Positions 16,932 through 26,034 of a stretch of 64,000 bases of DNA are shown here, in pieces. The stretch's first letter is position 1. Each line of letters starts with the position of its first letter. This DNA is from Mesostigma viride. Its lineage: Eukaryota > Streptophyta > Mesostigmatophyceae > Mesostigmatales > Mesostigmataceae. A program made the position numbers and the translations under genes. The DNA lies in the NCBI GenBank assembly GCA_009746045.1, contig RPFO01000059.1, forward strand, positions 1,344,371-1,408,370, given 5' to 3'. Under the pieces are notes generated by a model. It was not told the origin of the DNA. It did not search any database and saw only the letters and a list, made by a program, of their open reading frames with translations.

Positions 16932-18180
16932 ATACACCGCGCACGCAAGGGGCGGCTGCACACACACATACATACACCATGCACGCCAGGGGCGGCTGCA
17001 CACATACGTACCTACACCGCGCACGCAAGGGGCTGCTGCACACACACTTACACACACCATGCACGCTTGGGGCGGCTGCACACACACGTACCTACACCGC
17101 GCACGCAAGGGGCGGCTGCACACACACGTACATACACCGCGCATGCAAGGGGTGGCTGCACACACACGTACATCCACCGCGCACGCAAGGGGCGGCTGCA
17201 CACACACATACATACACCATGCACGCCAGGGGCGGCTGCACACATACGTACCTACACCGCGCCCGCAAGGGGCGGCTGCACACACACTTACACACACCAT
17301 GCACGCAAGGGCCGGCATGCACACACACTGGCATACACCGCGCACGCAAGGGCCGGCTGCACACACGTACACACACCATGCACGCTTGGGGCGGCTGCAC
17401 ACACACGTACCTACACCGCGCACGCAAGGGGGGCTGCACACACACGTACACACACCGCGCACGCAAGGGGCGGCTGCACTCACATGTACACCCACCATGC
17501 ACGCAAGGGGCGGCTGCACACACACGTACATACACCGCGCACGCAAGGGGCAACTGCCCACACCTGGACATACACTGCGCACGCAAGGGCCGGCTGCATT
17601 AACACGTACATACACCGCGCACGCAAGGGGCGGCTGCACACATACGTACCTACACCGCGCACGCAAGGGGCTGCTGCACACACACTTACACACACCATGC
17701 ACGCAAGGGCCGGCATGCACACACTGTCACTGGCATACACCGCGCACGCAAGGGGCGGCTGCACACACGTACACACACCATGCACGCTTGGGGCGGCTGC
17801 ACAGACACGTACCTACACCGCGCACGCAAGGGGCAACTGCACACACATGTACACACACCGCGCACGCAAGGGCCGGCTGCACACACACGTACATACACCG
17901 CGCACGCAAGGGGCAACTGCCCGCACATGTACATCCACCGCGCACGCAAGGGGCGGCTGCACCCACATGTACATACACCATGCACGCAAGGACAAGGATG
18001 AACACACATCTACACACACCATGCACGCAAGGGCCGGCTGCACACACACGTACATACACCATGCACGCAAGGGCCGGCATGCACACACACGTACATACAC
18101 TGCGCACGCAAGGGGCAACTGCACACACACGTACATCCACTGCGCACGCACGGGGCGACTGCACACACATGTACATAAAC

Positions 18181-19180
18181 CATGCACGCAAGGGGCAGCT
18201 TCACACACATGTACATCCACCGCGCACGCAAGGGGCGAGTGCAAACACATGTACATACACCGCGCACACAAGGGGCAACTGCCCACACATGTACATCCAC
18301 CGCGCACGGAAGGGCGGCTGCACTCACACGTACATACACTGCGCACGCAAGGGGCGGCTGCACCCACATGTACATACACCATGCACGCAAGGACAAGGAT
18401 GAACACACATCTACACACACCATGCACGCAAGGGCCGGCTGCACACACACGTACATACACCATGCACGCAAGGGCCGGCATGCACACACACGTACATACA
18501 CTGCGCACGCAAGGGGCAACTGCACACACACGTACACACACCATGCACGGAAGGGACGGCTGGACTCACATGTACATCCACCGCGCAACCACGGGGCGGC
18601 TGCACACACACGTACATACACCGCGCACGCAAGGGGCGGCTGCACTCACATGTACATACACCGCGCACGCAAGGGGCAACTGCCCGCACATGTACATCCA
18701 CCGCGCACGCAAGGGGCGGCTGCACACACACGTACATCCACTGCGCACGCACGGGGCGACTGCACACACATGTACATAAACCATGCACGCAAGGGGCAGC
18801 TTCACACACATGTACATCCACCGCGCACGCAAGGGGCGAGTGCAAACACATGTACATACACCGCGCACACAAGGGGCAACTGCCCACACATGTACATCCA
18901 CCGCGCACGGAAGGGCCGGCTGCACTCACACGTACATACACTGCGCATGCAAGGGGCGCCTGCACACACACGTACACACACCATGCACGCAAGGGCCGGC
19001 ATGCACACACACGTACATACACTGCGCACGCACGGGGCGACTGCCCACACATGTACATCCACCGCGCACGGAAGGGCCGGCTGCACTCACACGTACATAC
19101 ACTGCGCATGCAAGGGGCGCCTGCACACACACGTACACACACCATGCACGCAAGGGCCGGCATGCACACACACGTACATA
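18181..19180. repeat. Roughly 600-bp repeated block near the right end of the array
   Basis: The unusual run starting at the GGGGCAGCTTCAC variant (about 18190) recurs at about 18791, an offset of 601 bp. The run ending in the CGGAAGGGCCGGCTGCACTC variant then recurs again at about 19069. Conserved order of rare units indicates a further local duplication, independent of the 6.69-kb one. Confidence 0.6.
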
Positions 19181-20313
19181 CACTGCGCACGCACGGGGCG
19201 ACTGCACACACATGTACATACACCATGCACGCAAGGGGCGGCTGCACACACATGTACATACACCGCGCACGCAAGGGGCGAGTGCAAACACATGTACATA
19301 CACCGCGCACGCAAGGGGCAACTGCCTGCACATGTACATCCACCGCGCACGCAAGGGGCGGCTGCACACACATGTACACACACCATGCACGCAAGGACAA
19401 GGATGCACACACATGTACACACACCATGCACGCAAGGGGCGGCTGCACACACACGTACATACACCGCGCACGCAAGGGGCGGCTGCACACACATGTACAT
19501 ACACCATGCACGGAAGGACAAGGATGCACACACATGTACACACACCATGCACGCAAGGGGCGGCTGCACACACACGTACATACACAATGCACGGTTGGGG
19601 CGACGGCACTCACATGTACATACACCATGCACGCAAGGACAAGGATGCACACACATGTACATACACCGCGCACGCAAGGGGCGGCTGCACACACACGTAC
19701 ATACACCGCGCACGCAAGGGGCGAGTGCGCACACACGTACATACACCGCGCACGCAAGGGGCGAGTGCGCACACACGTACATCCACCGCGCACGCAAGGG
19801 GCGGCTGCACACACACGTACATACACCGCGCACGCAAGGGGAGAGTGCAAACACATGTACATACACCATGCACGCAAGGGGCGGCTGCACACACACGTAC
19901 ATACACAATGCACGGTTGGGGCGACGGCACTCACATGTACATACACCATGCACGCAAGGACAAGGATGCACACACATGTACATACACCGCGCACGCAAGG
20001 GGCGGCTGCACACACACGTACATACACCATGCACGCAAGGGGCGGCTGCACACACGTACATCCACCGCGGACGCAAGGGGCGGCTGCACACACACGTACA
20101 TACACCGCGCACGCAAGGGGCGAGTGCAAACACATGTACATACACCGCGCACGCAAGGGGCGGCTGCACACACACGTACACACACCATGCACGCAAGGGT
20201 CGGCATGCACACACACGTACATACACCGCGCACGCAAGGGGCGGCTGCACAGAAACGTACACACACCGCGCACGCAAGGGCCGGCTGCACACACATGTAC
20301 ATACACCTTGCAC

Positions 20314-20480
20314 GTACAACACACAACACACACACACAACAAAAAATTATATACACACACACACGCACACGCACACGCACACGCACACGCACACGCACAC
20401 GCACACGCACACGCACACGCACAACACACACAACACACACAACACACACACGCACACGTGAACAACACACACACAACAAT
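20314..20480. repeat. CA-rich tract with (ACGCAC)n core closing the array
   Basis: The 40-bp units end at TTGCACGTACAACAC. The sequence then becomes ACAC-rich and contains a run of ACGCAC hexamers (about 20360-20422) followed by CACAACACA words. It is the complement-like counterpart of the GT-rich left edge. No ORF is credible here. Confidence 0.85.
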
Positions 20481-20586
20481 TATAATATTAGTGTAGTATA
20501 TCAAACAAAATAGTAATAAAGTATTTGCAAGCGTACTTCGTGTGAATTATGTGTAGACGAGAATAGAAGCTAAACAAAACTCTAAT

Positions 20587-20655
20587 GGAGAAAGAGGGAT
20601 TCGAACCCTTGGGAAAGTTACCCCATACATAGCATTCCACTCGGACATTTCTCCG
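20587..20655 (-). pseudogene. Truncated tRNA-Ser (GCU)-like gene, organelle type
   Basis: Read on the minus strand, a 7-bp acceptor (GGAGAAA with TTTCTCC) pairs perfectly. It is followed by the class-II D-arm start TGTCCGAGTGG and, near the 3' end, a TTCGAAT T-loop. The GGGGTAACTTTCCC segment looks like the long variable arm of serine tRNAs. Only about 69 nt are present: the rest of the D-arm and most of the anticodon stem are missing, leaving TGCTA as a possible relic of a GCU anticodon loop. Its style is like plastid or mitochondrial tRNA-Ser, so a decayed organelle-to-nucleus insertion or a tRNA-derived repeat head is plausible. It is unlikely to be functional. This rests on manual folding only. 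Confidence 0.5.
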
Positions 20656-20676
20656 AAAAAAAGGTCACGTAAGCTT

Positions 20677-20736
20677 TAAGGGTGGAGAGTTAAGGGTGTA
20701 GGTTGTAGGATGTATGGTGTAGGGTGTAGGGTGTCT
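20677..20736. repeat. Short degenerate GGTGTAG-type repeat
   Basis: About 60 bp of related heptamer-like words (GGGTGTA, GGTTGTA, GGATGTA, GGTGTAG twice) lie just outside the array. They recall a degenerate telomere-type G-rich repeat but match neither TTTAGGG nor TTAGGG exactly. Confidence 0.45.
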
Positions 20737-21077
20737 TGAGCTTTCTTTTTTGAGATCAATGGAGTCCCCTTCCATGATCATGTGCGTGAGCTGGTTATGA
20801 TTTTCATCTATGGCGTGTGTGGCCACATCGTGTATTTACAACAACTTTCTAGCCATGGATAACTAGGTAACCATAAATTGGTTACCATGATAACTAGGTA
20901 AAAACGTGTTGGTTTCAGAATACATGTGATCGCTGCATTGTCATCTACAATGTACAAATCAATTACGGATTTCGGGGCTACGGATTTCGGGGCTAAGTTT
21001 TTGTGGGTAGAGATTGGCAAGGGTGTTTTTATCTTGCCACTTGGTCACTTGGTGTGCATTACGTCTGTTCTTGCGTT

Positions 21078-21390
21078 GGAGTCAAAAAACTGTCCGTGTG
21101 TGGTGGTGGACTTTTCCTCACGGGCAGTCGCCATATGTCATACAAGCACTTGTTCGGCGTACCACTAGCTCATGTATGTCACCATTGTAATTTTGCGTTG
21201 TAACAGCATTTCTCGGAGCCAACGGCCGTTGGACTCAAAAAACTGACCGTGTGTGGTGGTGGACTTTTCCTCACGGGCAGTCGCCATATGTCATACAAGC
21301 ACTTGTTCGGCGTACCACTAGCTCGTGGATGTCACCATTGTAATTTTGAGTTGTAACAGCATTTCTCGGAGCCAACGGCCGTTGGACTCC
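21078..21390. repeat. 153-bp tandem duplication
   Basis: The block starting at GGAGTCAAAAAACTG near 21078 recurs 153 bp later with few changes. Each copy ends in the 14-bp palindrome CCAACGGCCGTTGG. The surrounding 20.74-23.43 kb contains no protein gene I can support: its ORFs are short, unconserved in style and shadowed in several frames. Confidence 0.75.
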
Positions 21391-21905
21391 GAAAAACTGA
21401 TAGCCTTGTCTGAAGGTGTGTGCGTGAGATGGCACATGTGCATCGTCGGGGGGAGTTTTCTCAAGAGCCACATGTGGTAGTGTAAGGTGGGCATGCTTAG
21501 TGCGTACGGGTGGGAGGGACAAGAGGTGCAGAAGTTGACGGCTTTTGACCTTGGGAAATGACAAGGCACACATAAGACAACAAAGTGATAATTTTAATGT
21601 CTTTACGGGTGTACTGTCAATTTCTCCGAGCCAACGGCCGTTGGACTCTCGAAACTCTCATAACCCTGTCTACAATGTGTGTGCGTGCGATGGCACTTGT
21701 GCCATGTGCCGGGGGGGGGTGAGAAATCTGTCGTTCATTAATTTGTGCCTCGTCGGGGTGGGCATGCATGAATTTGTGCCTCGTCGGGGTGGACATGCAT
21801 GAAAGCATTTTCATTGGTACTCGGGGTTTAATATTTTTGTCTTGCTGTTGAAACGTCGACGTGCTCTTCTCCTGCTCTTTTTTTTTCCTACTCAACGGCC
21901 GTTGG
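21219..21905. promoter_or_regulatory. Spaced 14-bp palindrome CCAACGGCCGTTGG
   Basis: The perfect palindrome occurs at 21219-21232, 21372-21385 and 21631-21644. A one-base variant lies at 21892-21905 and another at 22942-22955. The first three share flanks (GAG before, ACTC after). Spacings are 153, 259 and 261 bp. The first pair comes from the 153-bp duplication, but the others sit in different sequence, so this may be a conserved site or the end of a dispersed repeat. No function is assigned. Confidence 0.45.
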
Positions 21906-22203
21906 TGCTTTCAAACTTGCCCAGCGTTATGACTAGGATGCCCTTCTTTACTGCTAGCCACCGCCCCTTGTGTACAATGCTAGAATTAGGCCGGGGTAAT
22001 GGTCCACCGCGTCCCCAGTGCAAGGTTCGTGAATGCGCTGGTTCGTAAAAAATTCGGCACTTGGAGGGTTCGAACACCTGACCTCACTTTCGTTATTTCA
22101 ACATGCCCTGAACGAAAAAGCTGCGTAAAGGATACGTTAACCGTCCCCTGTTATTCTTGATTATATTATTGCGATATCATGGACGTACACACGCGGTTGG
22201 TGG

Positions 22204-22335
22204 TCCGTACTTGCCAACTGCACTTGCAAACTGACTGACTGACTGCCTCCGTTACGCACTTGCGTGTGTTTCCGTACTTGCCAACTGAACTTGCAAACTG
22301 ACTGAATGACTGCCTCCGTTACGACTAACAAGTGA
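22204..22335. repeat. 67-bp tandem duplication
   Basis: CCGTACTTGCCAACTG begins at 22205 and recurs at 22272, followed each time by similar ACTGACTGACTGCC sequence and CCTCCGTTACG. Two copies, slightly diverged. Nothing else of note lies between 22,335 and 23,430. Confidence 0.65.
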
Positions 22336-23432
22336 ACGACGAGTGAGCTACTAAAGTTTTGTTCAGTTCATTGTGTCTCTATGTACATAGCCGTTTATTC
22401 AAAACCGTTGCGTGGATACCTTGATTCTGGGTTCGCTGATACTTGTTTCCCATTTTAAATCTCCCGTCCATAATTGGATACATGTAATGTAGGAGGATAC
22501 CCACTTGCCCGAAATCCGCGTAACGGGTGATTAGTACTGCTGTAAGCGGAACCACAGACAAATCTGTCTAACGGGCTAACATTATTGTCCTTCATGTACT
22601 GGTTTTTGCACGCAGGACGCCATTCGCAACACCGCCTGACGGAGTCGGATGGACCGGACGTGCGTGAGGCTGCTGTTCACAGTCGTGAAGTTGGCAGACA
22701 TTAATATCAACACGGTCACGAGAATTCGTCCAGAGAATAATTGATGCTTGTGACGTGCTCGACGGCTGCGATGACCGAGATGATGCGTGTAGTGCACAGC
22801 GTCCGAGACGTCGCGACACCCGTGGCTGTCCTGTTGATGCGAACGCACGGTGACGAGACGGAGCCCATTATATAGGTGGATTACAAGTTAGAACGGCCCT
22901 CGCGGTTGCACTGTTTAATCGCGAACGTGGATTTTGCGGAGCCGACGGCCGTTGGGGATTGGAAATCTGATGATATCGGGGCTGCGCACGACATCGAGGA
23001 ACTGGGGATCGACGTAGGTCTACAGGCTCACTTGTCCGTCAACATGTATGGCCTCGCTTGACTGTCATCATCTTGACATGTACATAACTAGTTCATATAC
23101 CATGCATTTGACACTGCCTGCACGTGGATTTTCCAGACATACATTGAGGGTAATTATAACTCGAAAGCACTACGTACGATTGAGACGTCCGGTCGTAGAG
23201 CAGATGCACTGGAGCTTTCTGATCTTCCAATTGATGGGTCTGTAATTATGTAAGATATTCAGATATCGCGATGACTCGAGCATCGATGCATGGAATGTAA
23301 TAATGTATTTCATTCAATTATACATCCAATTTAACTCCGCAATTGAGGGGCACACATGTCCATCAGCCCGAGACAACATTTCCCAAGTAATTTTCGATTA
23401 GTGATTTAGTGTGGGCCTTCCCTGCAGGCCTT

Positions 23433-23663
23433 CTAGGCCCTCTCCTCATGAAGCCCCCCCTGGGTGCCTGTGCTTGTTAAGGAGGCATGAACCATCATGG
23501 CGGTGCAGGTGCACCTTGTGCACCCAGAGCAGGTGACAGTTGTACATCCTCCACCTGCAGGTTACATAGCCCTGATTGTATTACAAACCCATAGATGCCC
23601 CTTTCTCAGGGCTATGTGTTACATATGCTCCCAACGGAGCTATGATTTTAATTAATTAATTAA
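23433..23663 (+). mobile_element. Solo 3' end of the ORF1-like element, with (TTAA)n tail
   Basis: This stretch matches the 3' terminal region seen at 28050-28290 (plus) and at 26035-26275 (minus): GGCCTTCTAGGCCCTCTCC at the inner side, a CAGGTGCACCTTGTGCACCC block, and CTCCCAACGGAGCTATG at the end, followed by TTAATTAATTAA. Upstream sequence is lost at about 23433, so only the 3' end is present. A fixed 3' end with variable 5' truncation is the usual signature of non-LTR retrotransposition. Confidence 0.7.
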
Positions 23664-25960
23664 GGGGAGGTGTGCCACCAAAACCCCCCAAAACTGGAAT
23701 ACACTGTTTTCAATATGAATTCAATTGAATTATGCCCAGCCATGATTAGGGGCCCTAAATAACATGTTTAGTGAGTTATCCATGCATTCATTGAAGGTTC
23801 TACCCCCAACCACGCGCCGGTATCGCGCTAAAAATAGAAAAAGACGCTAATTAGGGCACAGTATGCCCCAGCCAATGCACACATCAATTCAGGCCAGGAA
23901 GATATTGCCCAATCAGGTCGTGGGTGGCCAAAAATTAGAGCCACTCACAACCCATATCTGACATGCTTTAGAATTTTTATGCTCTTGCAAGTACAAAAAC
24001 GCTGTTTTTCACACATGCCAAAAATAATAAAATACCAAACACATGTGAAATGGGCCAAAAAGATATTCAAAATTCCATTAGTCATCGACACACACGCTGG
24101 CAAAATCTGGCTGCATTTGGACAAGCGGTGTGGAAGTTATGCTCTTTGGCAGCATGCCACCTGGGCGTCCATTATACTAGTCACTGTCACTATCACTGCC
24201 ATCATCACAGTCTTCCCCACAGCAAACTGGGCAGAACCAGTCCCCATCAGGTACGCTGGGCAGGAGAGGGACCGTGCAGCTCAGGTGGAGCCCCCCATCG
24301 CACCCGGGTGTGCTGCACAGCAAGAAAGGGTCATCATCAGATGCATCGGTCTTAGAGCAGCGCAAGCAAGGGATGTGTGCAGTGTCATCATCATCCTCAT
24401 TGCTGCCCGCCCCCGCCCCCCCAGTAGCAGCCCCCACACCCCCATAGTGCACCCCCTTGCTGTAGGTGACCTGGCCCCTCTGGGCATCTACCTTGCCCTC
24501 ATCCCAGCGATGGCCACGCTTCACATGCCACGCCCGGGCTGCCTCAGCCTTGTACTCTAGCGTCTTCTTGACCACTCAGTAACCAAGTTAACACAAATAC
24601 ACTTTACATGCCATCCAACATGCATCAAATACATGCTGAATATGTTATGAAGTACACAGGGTTGGCCACACACCTCATACCCCTTAACCGTCCCTCGAGC
24701 ATGGCCAGACTTATAAGCATGTGAATAGCAATAATGATGATGGCACTAAAATGCCTTACCAGCATTTTCTATGTTTCTCCCAGATTAGAGTGTAAGGTTG
24801 ATGCCAACCAAGCTAATCAACACAATAACAACTCCTGAACTGCCCTACCTGAGATGGGCAACAAACTGGAACTATGGAGGGCAAGGAACCAAGGAGATCA
24901 TGGCATACAAAGCTTGCATGCAGTCAACCATGGTTGGCTCAGCACATTGCAGTCTTTTCACATGATGATATCAAGGGAAAGCTCAAATAAACCAATGGTG
25001 GTAGCTATCTACATGCAGTCACACAAATGCAATATCTCCAACATGATCGTCAATAAAACACTTCCTCCCCTGCACGATAAAATGGAAAGAAACCATTGGC
25101 GGCCCTCCAGCGCATGAGCGCTGTGATGCCGCTGCGAAGAGAGGGTGCGTCACTCTCACACAACAAGAAGCGTCCATACGCACAACATCCTTGCCAGAAC
25201 ACGTTTTATGAAATGCCTTAAACCTTCCCGAGAAGATATAGGCTTCGACTGAAGCGGCCCTGACCACGACGTCAGCGAAAACAATCTAAATCTGCCAGGT
25301 ATTCGACAACACCACGGCAAGCAACGGCGAGCTAGCTGGCGGAAACTGCCCAAAAAGAACGAAAAAAACTTCGAACGATGAGCTCATAGAAGAAAGAACT
25401 GATAGCACATAACATTCGCGACAAATCTATACCTGTCCCTCGCAGATCCCTCGCCCAGGCGCGCAACAACGGCCGTTCTTCCATGGAAGGTTTCGACATG
25501 CACTGCGCAGGCCTGAAGAATTACTTACCGAGAATAGCCGAAAATGTAGCAAAAAGCACCAGTTTGGTTTGGAATTCAATGCTACCGATATTAATGCATC
25601 GTTTACGGTCAAAAAGCCCCCCAAAACTGCGAATTCACTACCGCTATCACGAATTCTATTTTATTCCGCGCGACCAAAAAATGCAGTTTACCCCCCATGC
25701 CGATGGCAGTAAAAGAAAGCAGCGATATTGTAAACCAGCAACTTGCCGCCACAACCCAACATCATTAAATCATCGTCTCCAACATTCGAGCATTTTTTTT
25801 GCATTTCTCTAGCCCTACATTGCTAGTTTCGCCTAAACGCAGTCGCCATGGCCACTTCCGCAAGGGATGCGCGCACCGTGCACCCACTTTTCACTTCACG
25901 GCGGTACCGCGAATATTTTTGGCGCCAAAAAATTCGGCGGGCGCACGTCCCCTTAATTAA
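23656..25960. mobile_element. Possible TTAA-flanked DNA transposon (approximately 2.3 kb)
   Basis: TTAATTAAGGGGAGGTGTGC at 23656 is mirrored on the minus strand by TTAATTAAGGGGACGTGCGC ending at 25960. This is a short imperfect terminal inverted repeat beside a TTAA-type target. The interior holds the PHD-finger ORF and otherwise nothing recognisable. TTAA targets are typical of piggyBac-like elements, but I see no transposase. The left TTAATTAA could equally be the tail of the neighbouring solo 3' end, so this is a weak call. Confidence 0.3.
24177..24575 (-). CDS. PHD-finger (C4HC3) protein, probably a partial gene
   Basis: The 132-codon frame ends in a clear PHD finger, about residues 69-119: a CLRC pair, a second cysteine pair (LLCSTPGC), a histidine-cysteine pair (HLSC) and the terminal WFCPVC pair, spaced as in C4HC3 zinc fingers. 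PHD fingers usually read histone H3 tails. An acidic stretch (NEDDDD) precedes it and an Asp/Ser tail follows. The N-terminal words EYKAEAARAWH faintly resemble the end of an AP2/ERF domain; this is a guess. The start is uncertain: the first Met at 24573 lies just downstream of a possible splice acceptor (ACTGAG), so an upstream exon may exist. It lies within a repeat-bounded segment and could be element-borne, since some retroelements and transposons encode PHD fingers. It could also be a captured host exon. Confidence 0.5.
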   Translation of the reverse strand: MVKKTLEYKAEAARAWHVKRGHRWDEGKVDAQRGQVTYSKGVHYGGVGAATGGAGAGSNEDDDDTAHIPCLRCSKTDASDDDPFLLCSTPGCDGGLHLSCTVPLLPSVPDGDWFCPVCCGEDCDDGSDSDSD

Positions 25961-26034
25961 TGGCAAGGCTAGGGCATACATCAATGTGACCTCCCATGGA
26001 TGATGCATTAAGAATTTAGCCATGCCATGCCTAT

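Larger units (their letters stand above)
284..20313. repeat. Giant 40-bp minisatellite array (about 500 units)
   Basis: The core word GCAAGGGGCGGCTGCACAC recurs every 40 bp (for example 742 and 782) for about 20 kb. Units differ at a few fixed slots: GCGCACGC versus ATGCACGC before AAGG; GGCGGCTG, GGCAACTG, AGCGACTG, GGCGAGTG, GCCGGCATG or ACAAGGATG after it; and GTACACACACC, GTACATACACC or GTACATCCACC at the end. The unit has no stop codon in any plus frame, and 40 mod 3 is 1, so each frame cycles through three registers. This gives a 3,072-codon ORF at 3318-12536 and many others. All three plus frames and long minus frames are open, and no gene-like domain appears, so I treat the array as non-coding satellite. 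A subtelomeric or heterochromatic location is possible but not shown. Confidence 0.93.

Noticed and set aside
284-20313. CRISPR-like array of repeats and spacers
   Set aside because: Units are contiguous 40-mers with no unique spacers, in a eukaryotic context.
20677-20736. Interstitial telomere
   Set aside because: Heptamers do not match TTTAGGG or TTAGGG and the tract is short and degenerate.
22049-22120. tRNA-like GGTTCGAAC word
   Set aside because: A T-loop-like motif is present, but the acceptor and T-stem do not pair and no D-arm was found.
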